A stretch of DNA of 64,000 bases from Aphanothece hegewaldii CCALA 016 (GTDB taxonomy: Bacteria; Cyanobacteriota; Cyanobacteriia; Cyanobacteriales; Microcystaceae). Shown in pieces: positions 9,556-17,188 of the stretch (positions within the stretch are counted from its first letter, which is position 1; each line of letters starts with the position of its first letter). The stretch is taken from NCBI RefSeq assembly GCF_003007785.1, contig NZ_PXOH01000001.1, forward strand, positions 310,001 to 374,000, in the 5' to 3' direction. The position numbers were made by a program, and so were the translations under genes. The notes under the pieces were generated by a model, which was not told where the DNA came from, searched no databases, and worked only from the letters and a program-made list of their open reading frames with translations.

Positions 9556-10200
9556 CTAATAACTCCATTTAAAAACCGTTACATTTCTCTAGATCTAAAA
9601 AATATTTTAATGTTTTGCGGATTGCTCTGCTTGTCGATTTTTGCTCAGTGGATGAGGTTTCAACTTTCTTACAGAGTAAATCTAAGCCTATTTTTGATTT
9701 AAACACCGCCCTTTCAAACTTTTGTTAACTAAATTTTACACAATACATTGATACACAACACATTGATGTACAGTACATACAACATAAGCTAAATCTACTG
9801 AGATTAGGCTAAATTAAAAAACATTAGCGGCTTAAGCAACAAATTCAACAACTTAACAATTTTTTGCTTCAAATGTTTACTTTGATATTATATTCGCTCT
9901 CTTGAAAAAATGGGACAATTTCTAAGACCAATGGAAAATTATTGATAAAAATTACAAAAATTGTTGCTATATCGAGTTTTTTATGCTATGTTTTACGTGG
10001 TTTTTAGGAAAAAGGCCAAAAAATCCATAACTGACTTAGTTGGTCTAATCTTAAATGCTTTTTTCTTAAAACAAATTTTTAAAATTCATTTTAAGAAAAA
10101 ATTGAGCGATAAAAACAATTAATATACAAGCTATGTTAATTGATGGATCTCAAAAACTTTTGGTATATTATTTAACAATAAATTGTTGAGTTTAAAAACT
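9556..10200. other. Long AT-rich intergenic region between hlyD-like and GT2 genes
   Basis: About 640 bases without a convincing gene separate two divergently transcribed genes, so it must carry promoters for both. It contains short direct repeats of the type acacattgat near 9740-9770, poly-A/T stretches, and the 13-bp inverted repeat listed separately at 10059-10101. No tRNA-like or riboswitch-like structure was recognised by eye. Confidence 0.5.
10059..10101. repeat. Perfect 13-bp inverted repeat upstream of GT2 gene
   Basis: TTTTTTCTTAAAA at 10059-10071 is matched exactly by its reverse complement at 10089-10101 with a 17-base AT-rich loop. It lies about 100 bases upstream of the glycosyltransferase start. 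It could be a transcript hairpin, a weak terminator or a regulator site; the stem is almost pure A/T. Confidence 0.6.
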
Positions 10201-11256
10201 GTGTCTAGTCCCGAAATTAGTGTAATTATTCCTAGTTATAATGGCGAGCGTTACATCGTTCAAGCCATTGATAGTGTAAGGATTCAACAAAACTGTAGCT
10301 ATGAAATTATCATCATTGATGATGGGTCTACAGATCAAACACGAGATGTTTTGCAATCCTATAATAACCAAATTCATTATGTTTATCAAGATAATCAAGG
10401 AGTATCGGCGGCTCGAAATAAAGGAATAGAACTATCGCGGGGTGAATTTATTGCTTTTTTAGATGCCGATGATTATTTTCTTCCAGATAAATTAGCTGCA
10501 CAACTAGCTGTTTTTAAAGCTCAACCTGAACTAGGAATTGTACATAGTGGTTGGTGTCGCGTCAATTCTCAAGGAAACCCAATCGTAGATGTATGTCCTT
10601 GGCAAAATGTTCCTAATCTAGATTTGGAAAGTTGGCTAATTTGGAAACCTGTATTACCAAGTGCCATGATGTTTCGCCGAGAATGGCTTGTCAAAGTTGG
10701 TGGTTTTGATTCTCGGTTTCCGCCAGCAGAAGATACTGAACTAATTCTTAGATTAGCTCTCAAAGGATGTCAAGCGAATTGGCTACGAAAAATTACGGTT
10801 TGCTATCGTCAGCACGAACAGAGTTCGACAAATCAAGGATTACCGCAAGCTCGCTCCTTAACAAATGTTATAGAGCATTTTTTTTCTCAACCTGATTTAC
10901 CAATATCAATTCGTTTCATCGAAAAACGAGTTCGATATGGAACTTTTGTCTGGATTGCTTGGTATCTTTATTCTACGGGTCATCCTGCACTGATGGCTGA
11001 ATATTTAAAAAAAGCTTGGTTGAGTAAACCTTACCTGCCAACAGATAGCATTATTAACTGGATAGAAAGTTTTAGTAAATATTCTTCTAATTTGGGAGAG
11101 ACTTTTGATGCTTATTGTTTTACCTCTTTACCTGAATGGCAAGATTTAACTAAATGGCTGATTGCTTATATAGAAACTGAATCATTGAGTACAACTTCTA
11201 ATGCTAGTTTTAGCAACTTGATATCTAACCAAATATCTTCCGTTAAAGAAGATTGA
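10201..11256 (+). CDS. Family 2 glycosyltransferase (GT-A fold)
   Basis: This is a nucleotide-sugar-dependent inverting glycosyltransferase. The N-terminal ~230 residues carry the GT2 pattern: SVIIPSYNGERYI, the DDGSTD nucleotide-binding loop, and FLDADDYF, the metal-binding DxD. The C-terminal ~120 residues are helical and not recognised. I chose GTG 10201, which opens six residues before the first beta strand; a TTG at 10183 would add six residues, and neither has a clear ribosome site. Its 3' end overlaps the 3' end of the convergent TPR-GT61 gene by 91 bases, so both C-termini are encoded on opposite strands of the same DNA. It is the only plus-strand glycosyltransferase in the island and probably acts on the same cell-surface glycan. 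Confidence 0.9.
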   Translation: MSSPEISVIIPSYNGERYIVQAIDSVRIQQNCSYEIIIIDDGSTDQTRDVLQSYNNQIHYVYQDNQGVSAARNKGIELSRGEFIAFLDADDYFLPDKLAAQLAVFKAQPELGIVHSGWCRVNSQGNPIVDVCPWQNVPNLDLESWLIWKPVLPSAMMFRREWLVKVGGFDSRFPPAEDTELILRLALKGCQANWLRKITVCYRQHEQSSTNQGLPQARSLTNVIEHFFSQPDLPISIRFIEKRVRYGTFVWIAWYLYSTGHPALMAEYLKKAWLSKPYLPTDSIINWIESFSKYSSNLGETFDAYCFTSLPEWQDLTKWLIAYIETESLSTTSNASFSNLISNQISSVKED

Positions 11257-13589
11257 TACATTAGCTTGCGTAGAGGTGTACAATCAAAATTTTTGCCTTT
11301 AATATAATAATGTTGTAGTTCTAGCTCCACAGAGATCACCCAGTAGTCAGTTCTTATATAATTCGGTGAGAAAAATTCGATAATTTTAGTTCCAGGACGA
11401 CAAAATATTAAGTTAGTTAATCCGCCGCCATGAGGTGCAACAATTATTTCTGCATTTTGAAACATATTGACTTGTTCGGCGAGGGAATATTGTTCAGGAA
11501 AAACAGTCAAAAATCCCATAGATTCTAAAAGCTGTTTAACTTCTATTTCATTGATTATCTGTCGATGATTTGCATTAGAGCGACTGATATATAGCCTTTT
11601 TGGAGATGTCAAAGATGTGGTGTTAGATGAGTTAAAAAAATGATTTCTTAAAAAATTAATACTTTCTGGCGTTGCCCAGTGGGGATGTCCTGGAAAAGAT
11701 GGAATAATTAATTTAGTGGCTTGAATATAAGGATATTGATCACTACTTAAGAGTTGTTCACTCTTAATGCCCAATTTTGTTAAAGTTTCTCGTTGGAAGT
11801 CTTGTTCGATAGTATTAATTAAATACCAATCTACAGGCTCGTCGGCCCAATTACTACGCTGTAAAATATTCAGCCTTGGTAAGATGTCCATCATCCAGTG
11901 ATAGTACATATGACCTGACAAGCCCGTTAAAGCGACTACTGTTCCTTGGATTGATTTTAAAGGGGGTAAAACGTTTCTTCTAAACATACCATGAATTGCG
12001 GGATCATGTTTTTGACAGCCAGGTAAATACCAAGGATAATCGCGGGAGAGATCACTAAGTAAATAGTTATCAGGTGTGATTACAGCAATGGCTTTACAAG
12101 GCATCCAAGAACTTTTTTTTGGGGTTGTCCACAGGCGACCTTCTGGCATGGAAACAACAAATGTAGAAGGATAACTCAGTGGCATGGAAGCGGGTTTAAT
12201 AACCTGATATACGCCACTAGCAATTGCAATAGGTTCAAACTGATGACAAAGATCTGTCATACAAGAGTTACAATTAATCCCTTGACAGGAAGGGGGCGAA
12301 ACTTGAGGAGATAAAGCAGAGGGAGTTTCTTCAACAGTTTTTATAGATGTCTCACAAGAGTGATCAATTATTTGATAATGACAGTCAGCTATCTTAGTTC
12401 GAGAAATCCAATTTTGTGTAAATTCAAAAATTCCTTGAGGCAGTTGCAGAGGTTGATTGATAAAAGGAGAGGGAAGTAAAGGAACAGTAAATTCTTTATT
12501 CGATTGTAAAACTTGCTCATAATAGTGTAATGCTTCTGCAAAACGTTGTTGAGAAGCTAACAAATTTCCTAAACTAAAATTAATGTGGGCATGAGTTTTA
12601 TCAAGTGTTAAACCCAGTTGATAAATAGCGATCGCTGCTTCCGTTCGTTGCTGTTTGATTAAAGTATTTCCTAAATGCCAGTATAAATCGATATTTTGAG
12701 GTTGTGCTTGAATTGCTTTTTGATAATAGGATTCAGCGCGTTTATCTTCGTACACCGCACTAAATACATCGCCAAAAGCGCGATAAGTTTGTTCCAATTT
12801 GTTGAGATTGAGCGAAATATCGGACGATTGTCGTAAATTTTGTAAGAAGTCAATACAAGTTAATTGAGCTTTATCTAATAAATTATCTTCATGCAATTGA
12901 TGGGTACGCTGACAGTAATTATCAATCCATGTTGGTTGTTGAATAATAGCTTGGCGAAGGCAATCTATAGCTTGTCTGAGTTTACCCTGATTTATTAATA
13001 TATTGCTGTAATGACCGTAAGCTCTTAAATTATTTGGCTCAAGCTCAATTACTTTTTGAAAATGAGTAGCGGCAGAATAATCATCGCCTCGTTGTTTCCA
13101 TAAATAGCCTAAATTATAATGAGCCGAAGCCAGATGGGGGTCTAAATTTATTGCTTGCTCAAAAGCTGTAAATGCTTGCTCGATTTGCTCGGACTCTAAA
13201 AAAGTTCGACCCAAGTTATTGTAGATAACTGCTGAATCCGAACCTATTTCTAAGGCTTGTTGATAGATTAAAATCGCTTCAATAAAAGCTTTTTGTTTAG
13301 CTAAAACATAACCTAAGTTATTATAAATTCTCGCATCTTTAATTTTATTATTAATGGCTTGCCGATAAATAGCAATTGCAATTTTTGGGCTTCCCTTGAG
13401 TTCCCAAAGCATCCCTAAGCTAAGATGAGCTTCTACGTGCTGTTGGTTTTGAGTTATGGCATCTTGATAGCTGTGAGTTGCTTCCTCCCAGTATCCTAGT
13501 TGTTCCAATAATAACCCCAATTGATAAGATAGCTCATCTAATTGGAAGCATTCGGCTAATCCTTTTCTGTAACGTTCAATGTCTACCAA
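11166..13589 (-). CDS. TPR-GT61 glycosyltransferase fusion protein (807 aa)
   Basis: TPR units fill roughly residues 1-380, with a non-repeat linker including a short Cys-rich patch (GINCNSCMTDLC) near 430-450, then a GT61 (DUF563) glycosyltransferase domain to the end. Landmarks of the domain are GHMYYHWMMDILPRL, RLYISRSNANHRQ and the EIIVAPHGGGLTNLIFC block. GT61 enzymes include xylosyl- and GlcNAc-transferases in other lineages; the sugar here cannot be read from sequence. The start is TTG 13589, which overlaps the TAG of the upstream sulfotransferase gene by seven bases, so the two are probably translated together. The 3' end overlaps the convergent GT2 gene by 91 bases. Confidence 0.88.
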   Translation of the reverse strand: MVDIERYRKGLAECFQLDELSYQLGLLLEQLGYWEEATHSYQDAITQNQQHVEAHLSLGMLWELKGSPKIAIAIYRQAINNKIKDARIYNNLGYVLAKQKAFIEAILIYQQALEIGSDSAVIYNNLGRTFLESEQIEQAFTAFEQAINLDPHLASAHYNLGYLWKQRGDDYSAATHFQKVIELEPNNLRAYGHYSNILINQGKLRQAIDCLRQAIIQQPTWIDNYCQRTHQLHEDNLLDKAQLTCIDFLQNLRQSSDISLNLNKLEQTYRAFGDVFSAVYEDKRAESYYQKAIQAQPQNIDLYWHLGNTLIKQQRTEAAIAIYQLGLTLDKTHAHINFSLGNLLASQQRFAEALHYYEQVLQSNKEFTVPLLPSPFINQPLQLPQGIFEFTQNWISRTKIADCHYQIIDHSCETSIKTVEETPSALSPQVSPPSCQGINCNSCMTDLCHQFEPIAIASGVYQVIKPASMPLSYPSTFVVSMPEGRLWTTPKKSSWMPCKAIAVITPDNYLLSDLSRDYPWYLPGCQKHDPAIHGMFRRNVLPPLKSIQGTVVALTGLSGHMYYHWMMDILPRLNILQRSNWADEPVDWYLINTIEQDFQRETLTKLGIKSEQLLSSDQYPYIQATKLIIPSFPGHPHWATPESINFLRNHFFNSSNTTSLTSPKRLYISRSNANHRQIINEIEVKQLLESMGFLTVFPEQYSLAEQVNMFQNAEIIVAPHGGGLTNLIFCRPGTKIIEFFSPNYIRTDYWVISVELELQHYYIKGKNFDCTPLRKLMYQSSLTEDIWLDIKLLKLALEVVLNDSVSI

Positions 13590-14632
13590 TTGTCATCCTG
13601 CTCATAACCTAGTTTTTGTAATAGTTTAGGGTATTCTTGTTTAAAAACTGCTTTGTGGTGGTTAGTAAAGTAGTTTTTCCAATCACCAGAAATACCCTGA
13701 TCAAAATAATTGTTTTTGTTTTCTTCTCCTTGCTGTTCTAAATTTTTTTTAATGCTTAATTCATCGACAATTTTTAATGCTTGTTCAATTTCATCAGGCT
13801 TAAAACCATATTTTAAGAAAATTTGCTTAAAAACACCTTGTTCATCTTTAACCAAATCTTCTAATCGAATCTCAATAAAATTTGGATTATTGTAATCCCA
13901 GTTAATTAGCTCTTGAAAAGTTTTTTTAATTCGCTCCATTTCTAACTTAATACCTTCGTCTTGAGAAACCGAGTTTAAGACTTCTTGATAGCTTTTGCCA
14001 TCATACTTTTTTTGTTTTTTGTGACACCACTTTTCCGATGTCCAGAGATGATAAAAATAGCCAGAAATAACCATATATCGAGGATCACGAATGATATGAG
14101 AACCGACAAAAGGCGGAAGCTCTGTTAAATTAACCTGACTATGTTGTTGCATAAAAATTTTGGTATCTGGGTTTAATTCATCTTGATTACAGCTTTGAAA
14201 TTTCCAACCAAACTCTTTAGCAATACCTCGTAATATGTTAGCAAAAAAATTCGTAGCTACTTGATGATAAGAGCAATGAACAATTAAACGCTCTGGTTTG
14301 ACATCAAAGGATTTTTTAGGAATGAGCAAAGATAAAAAATCAAGGTCAATTTGAAACTCATTGGCTAAATCGTTAATGGAATGTGTATTCAATAGTTGAC
14401 GAGCTTTTTTTTGTCCCGAAGCATCTATAATTAATTTAACATAATTGTTGTTTTTCAGTAAACAAAGCACTTCGTATCCTTGTTCCGAAGCTTTAACAGC
14501 TAAAAAATGTTGAACTTCTTTTACACGCTCTTGTGTTAAATATCCATTTTTATCTTTTAGATAAAGGGGAGTGTTACCAGATCTACTAATAAAGATTCCT
14601 TGAGAATCACTTGAAATAATTAATTCACTCAT
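13583..14632 (-). CDS. Stand-alone sulfotransferase with unknown N-terminal region
   Basis: The C-terminal ~235 residues are a P-loop sulfotransferase: a strand plus loop ERLIVHCSYHQVATNFF in the PAPS-loop position, the 3'-phosphate motif IIRDPRYMVISGY, and the C-terminal signature ISGDWKNYFT followed by F..EYPKLLQKLGYE, typical of the family. The first ~110 residues form a small alpha/beta-looking region that I do not recognise. ATG 14632 is preferred over an in-frame TTG two codons upstream. The PAPS loop lacks the usual Lys/Arg-Ser/Gly-Gly-Thr pattern (SYHQVATN), so cofactor use should be viewed with care. It overlaps the start of TPR-GT61 and lies downstream of two decayed sulfotransferase fragments. 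Confidence 0.82.
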   Translation of the reverse strand: MSELIISSDSQGIFISRSGNTPLYLKDKNGYLTQERVKEVQHFLAVKASEQGYEVLCLLKNNNYVKLIIDASGQKKARQLLNTHSINDLANEFQIDLDFLSLLIPKKSFDVKPERLIVHCSYHQVATNFFANILRGIAKEFGWKFQSCNQDELNPDTKIFMQQHSQVNLTELPPFVGSHIIRDPRYMVISGYFYHLWTSEKWCHKKQKKYDGKSYQEVLNSVSQDEGIKLEMERIKKTFQELINWDYNNPNFIEIRLEDLVKDEQGVFKQIFLKYGFKPDEIEQALKIVDELSIKKNLEQQGEENKNNYFDQGISGDWKNYFTNHHKAVFKQEYPKLLQKLGYEQDDNW

Positions 14633-14644
14633 AGTCAAGTTAGT

Positions 14645-14815
14645 TTAAAGAAACTGTTTAAGATAGAGGTATTTATAAATTTTGTCAAAATTTGCACCGC
14701 GTGATTGCTCCAATATAATCGAATACTAAATTAAAATATTTGTGACGATATTCAATTAATTCTTTAATATAGCGAACTTTAAGTTTATATTTAAACGGTT
14801 CAAAACAAGAAATTT
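14645..14815 (-). pseudogene. Decayed copy of the 15030-15764 sulfotransferase gene
   Basis: Read on the minus strand, this gap encodes pieces that match the neighbouring intact sulfotransferase in order: EPFKYKLKV against its EPFKYNLEV, then after a deletion YIKELIEYRHKYFNLVFDYIGA against YEELIEERYKYFNQVFDYLGA, split here by a frame change, then the extreme C-terminus KYLYLKQF against NYPYLKQF. At least one frameshift, stop codons in the original frame and large internal deletions are present, so it cannot make a functional enzyme. The match also holds at base level. It is the distal half of a duplicated, decayed gene pair. Confidence 0.85.
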
Positions 14816-14827
14816 AGAGCGCATAAA

Positions 14828-14998
14828 TTACTTTTTAAACTCTAAATAATCATTAAAAATTTGAAGCTCGCTGAAAAATATCTTTTTAAGAATTTGCCTT
14901 GATTCAATATTGTAGTAAATTATGTAAGGCTCCTGCTTAGATATTTTCTGACGAGCTTAGTTTTATATTTAGTAATCCCAATTGCCTTGTTCAAAAAT
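14828..14998 (-). pseudogene. Decayed C-terminus of a copy of the 15797-16432 sulfotransferase gene
   Basis: On the minus strand the fragment reads KISKQEPYIIYYNIESRQILKK and ends in a stop at 14828, paralleling NISKHEHYTSYYNDETKLIVKR and the C-terminus of the intact gene 800 bases away. Just upstream, GLLNIK matches GLPNID in another frame, with an in-frame TAA between. The rest of the gene is lost. Its order relative to the other relic is the same as that of the two intact genes, which points to tandem duplication of the pair followed by loss. Confidence 0.85.
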
Positions 14999-15029
14999 TT
15001 TACCAGCTATAAGCTGATGACAAGGAAGT

Positions 15030-15764
15030 TTAAACAAACTGTTTAAGATAGGGATAGTTATTAATTTCCTCAAAATTTGCACAAATACTACCCCAATCAT
15101 CCAGCATTTTTTCACTTCCACCACTATAATCAAAATCTTCTGGAAGTTGGGAAGCTCCAAGATAATCAAATACTTGATTAAAATATTTATAACGCTCTTC
15201 AATTAATTCTTCATAATTAATCTGCAAAAAATTATTCTTAGTTAGTTTTTTAGCAAATTTATGAAGTCTTTGAGATTTTTGCTCAAATCTTTTTGTTAAT
15301 TCTTCTAATTTATCAAAATCAAAATCTATGGGACGCAGCTTTTCTTTATCATCTTTATCGGGTTGATATCGATTTTTTTCACGAGTGTTAACTATTAATT
15401 CTTTAACCACGTATAAAGAGCGAGCTTGCAATAAAGGATTCTTTCTCAGCAAAAGAATTACTTTATATTCACTAATATCTACTTCTTTTAAAAAATCATC
15501 TACTTCAAGATTATATTTGAATGGCTCAATTGTTGATCCTAAAACTTTAACTTTTTGAAGATCTTTTTCATCTTTTACTTTTTTGGGTAAGCCTTTATTA
15601 AAAAACTCTTTAAAATATTGTATTTTCTCTGCTGTAGATTGATCTTTAATATGGTTCAAAAACTCATTTTTACACAACACTTCAGGGTGAGAATTTAGAA
15701 CTTTGCCAAACATGGTAGACCCTGATCTGGCTAACTTAAGAACAAAAAATTTAGATTCGATCAT
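15030..15764 (-). CDS. Small sulfotransferase (244 aa)
   Basis: This is a compact P-loop sulfotransferase. The N-terminal strand and PAPS loop read FFVLKLARSGSTMFGKVLN, followed by SHPEVLCKNEF as in the Stf0/sulfotransferase-3 group; KVILLLRKNPLLQARSLY is in the 3'-phosphate-binding position, and the C-terminal ...NYEELI....YFNQVFDYLG.. block is typical of the fold. A good ribosome site (AAAGGAG, six bases ahead of the ATG) fixes the start. It follows the 211-residue sulfotransferase after a short gap within a minus-strand run, and a decayed second copy lies just downstream. The acceptor is unknown. Confidence 0.85.
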   Translation of the reverse strand: MIESKFFVLKLARSGSTMFGKVLNSHPEVLCKNEFLNHIKDQSTAEKIQYFKEFFNKGLPKKVKDEKDLQKVKVLGSTIEPFKYNLEVDDFLKEVDISEYKVILLLRKNPLLQARSLYVVKELIVNTREKNRYQPDKDDKEKLRPIDFDFDKLEELTKRFEQKSQRLHKFAKKLTKNNFLQINYEELIEERYKYFNQVFDYLGASQLPEDFDYSGGSEKMLDDWGSICANFEEINNYPYLKQFV

Positions 15765-15796
15765 TTTTCTCCTTTTAGATTATTAACTAATTCTAT

Positions 15797-16432
15797 CTAT
15801 TTAAAAGAATAATTAAACGTTTTAATATCTTTATTAAATTTACGTTTAACGATTAGTTTGGTTTCATCGTTGTAATAAGATGTGTAATGCTCATGTTTAG
15901 AAATATTTTTTCGAGGTAAGTCTATATTGGGTAAACCAACTCGCCCACAGACATAAGCAAAATCTCTTTCTAGAGTCTCTTGTTTTCCAATAAAATCAAC
16001 CAAAATATTTTCATTTTCATCACACAAAAATTTTAAGCTATTACCTTTTCGACAATAAGGAGATAAAACATATTCCTCAAAGTTTTTCATAGAGCGGATT
16101 TGTTGCCCTGTTTGTTTATCATCATCCCATTTTGTACTCAACCACCAATGATAGGTAGATACTAGCAAATCCCAAGGGTTTCTGACAAAGGAAAATTTAA
16201 AATAGTTGTTCCAAATTTCTTCCCCTAAAACTTCTTTAGCGATCGCTGCTTTTACGTGTTTATGTAAGCCATTTGTCTTACGCCACTGTTCTGATAATTT
16301 TTCTCCTTCTGGAGTCACCCCCAGCACAATGTCTTTTTCACCCAATTGGGGGATCAAAGCGTCAGTAATACTTGAGCCACCACATTTGTTAACATGAATG
16401 AAAATAAATTTATATTTATGAGAAATGATCAT
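15797..16432 (-). CDS. Sulfotransferase family 2-type protein (211 aa)
   Basis: The protein starts directly with the strand and PAPS loop of the sulfotransferase family 2 (carbohydrate sulfotransferase, HNK-1/chondroitin type): FIFIHVNKCGGSSITDAL. The 3'-phosphate motif is FSFVRNPWDLLVSTYHWW, and an FIGKQETLERDF segment is also typical. It is about 40% or more identical by eye to the adjacent 230-residue gene, so the two are tandem duplicates. Length is short for the family but the catalytic core appears whole. It sits between two other sulfotransferase genes with gaps of 16 and 32 bases. Confidence 0.88.
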   Translation of the reverse strand: MIISHKYKFIFIHVNKCGGSSITDALIPQLGEKDIVLGVTPEGEKLSEQWRKTNGLHKHVKAAIAKEVLGEEIWNNYFKFSFVRNPWDLLVSTYHWWLSTKWDDDKQTGQQIRSMKNFEEYVLSPYCRKGNSLKFLCDENENILVDFIGKQETLERDFAYVCGRVGLPNIDLPRKNISKHEHYTSYYNDETKLIVKRKFNKDIKTFNYSFK

Positions 16433-16448
16433 GTTTTTTACAATTACT

Positions 16449-17141
16449 CTAAACTATGTTGACTGTTTGTTTAGCAAAATCCATCTCTTTTTTTAAAGAG
16501 TTCAGATCATATTGAAAATTATTGATTTCTAAATCAAACCATTGATTTACTAACTGAATCAGTTCGGGATCTTGATAATATTCTAAGTATTCATTATGCT
16601 TTGAACGATTTGTATGAGGAAGTTCTATATTTGGCAACCCAATTCTACCACAAATGTAGGCAAAATCGCGGTGAATTCTTTCAAATTTTCCCAAATAATC
16701 TACAATAATTTTTTGATTATCATCCATAACAAAATCAAGTAATGATTCTTTTTTATCTGAATCTAAATCTGAAAAAATATATTCAGAAAAGTTATTTAAT
16801 CCTCTAATTTTAGTGCCTGTTTGCCATTGATCATCCCACGATGTTGTAAGCCACCAATGATATTTAGATACCAGTCTGTCCCAAGGATTTCGGATAATGG
16901 CAAATTTAAAGTAATTATTCCAAATTTCATCTCCTAAAATTATTTTCGCATCGCTTGCTTTAGAATGCTTAAATAAACCTTTAGTTTTGAGATATTCTTC
17001 TGACAGTTTTTCTCCTTCCTTTGTTCCTCCTAAAACGATGTCATTTTCCCCCAAATGAGGATCTAAAGCTTGGGTTACACTGGTTCCCGCACATTTATGT
17101 ATATGAATAAAAATGAATTTATATTTATGAGAAATAATCAT
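16449..17141 (-). CDS. Sulfotransferase family 2-type protein (230 aa)
   Basis: A tandem paralogue of the next gene downstream, with the PAPS loop FIFIHIHKCAGTSVTQAL, the 3'-phosphate motif FAIIRNPWDRLVSKYHWW and the YLGKFERIHRDFAYICGRIGLPNIELP block. I use ATG 17141, which opens MIISHKYKF exactly as in the paralogue; a TTG three codons upstream is also in frame. It follows the giant TPR-GT4 gene by about 47 bases, so co-transcription is likely. Soluble cytoplasmic or membrane-peripheral action on a lipid-linked or nascent glycan would fit the context, but the substrate is not readable. Confidence 0.88.
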   Translation of the reverse strand: MIISHKYKFIFIHIHKCAGTSVTQALDPHLGENDIVLGGTKEGEKLSEEYLKTKGLFKHSKASDAKIILGDEIWNNYFKFAIIRNPWDRLVSKYHWWLTTSWDDQWQTGTKIRGLNNFSEYIFSDLDSDKKESLLDFVMDDNQKIIVDYLGKFERIHRDFAYICGRIGLPNIELPHTNRSKHNEYLEYYQDPELIQLVNQWFDLEINNFQYDLNSLKKEMDFAKQTVNIV

Positions 17142-17188
17142 GGATGTCAAATGTCAAGTGATAAATTGGTTTTTGAATTTCAAGAAAG

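Noticed and set aside
14969-15202. 77-codon minus-strand frame
   Set aside because: It spans the end of an intact sulfotransferase in another frame and part of a decayed copy, so it is a by-product of both.
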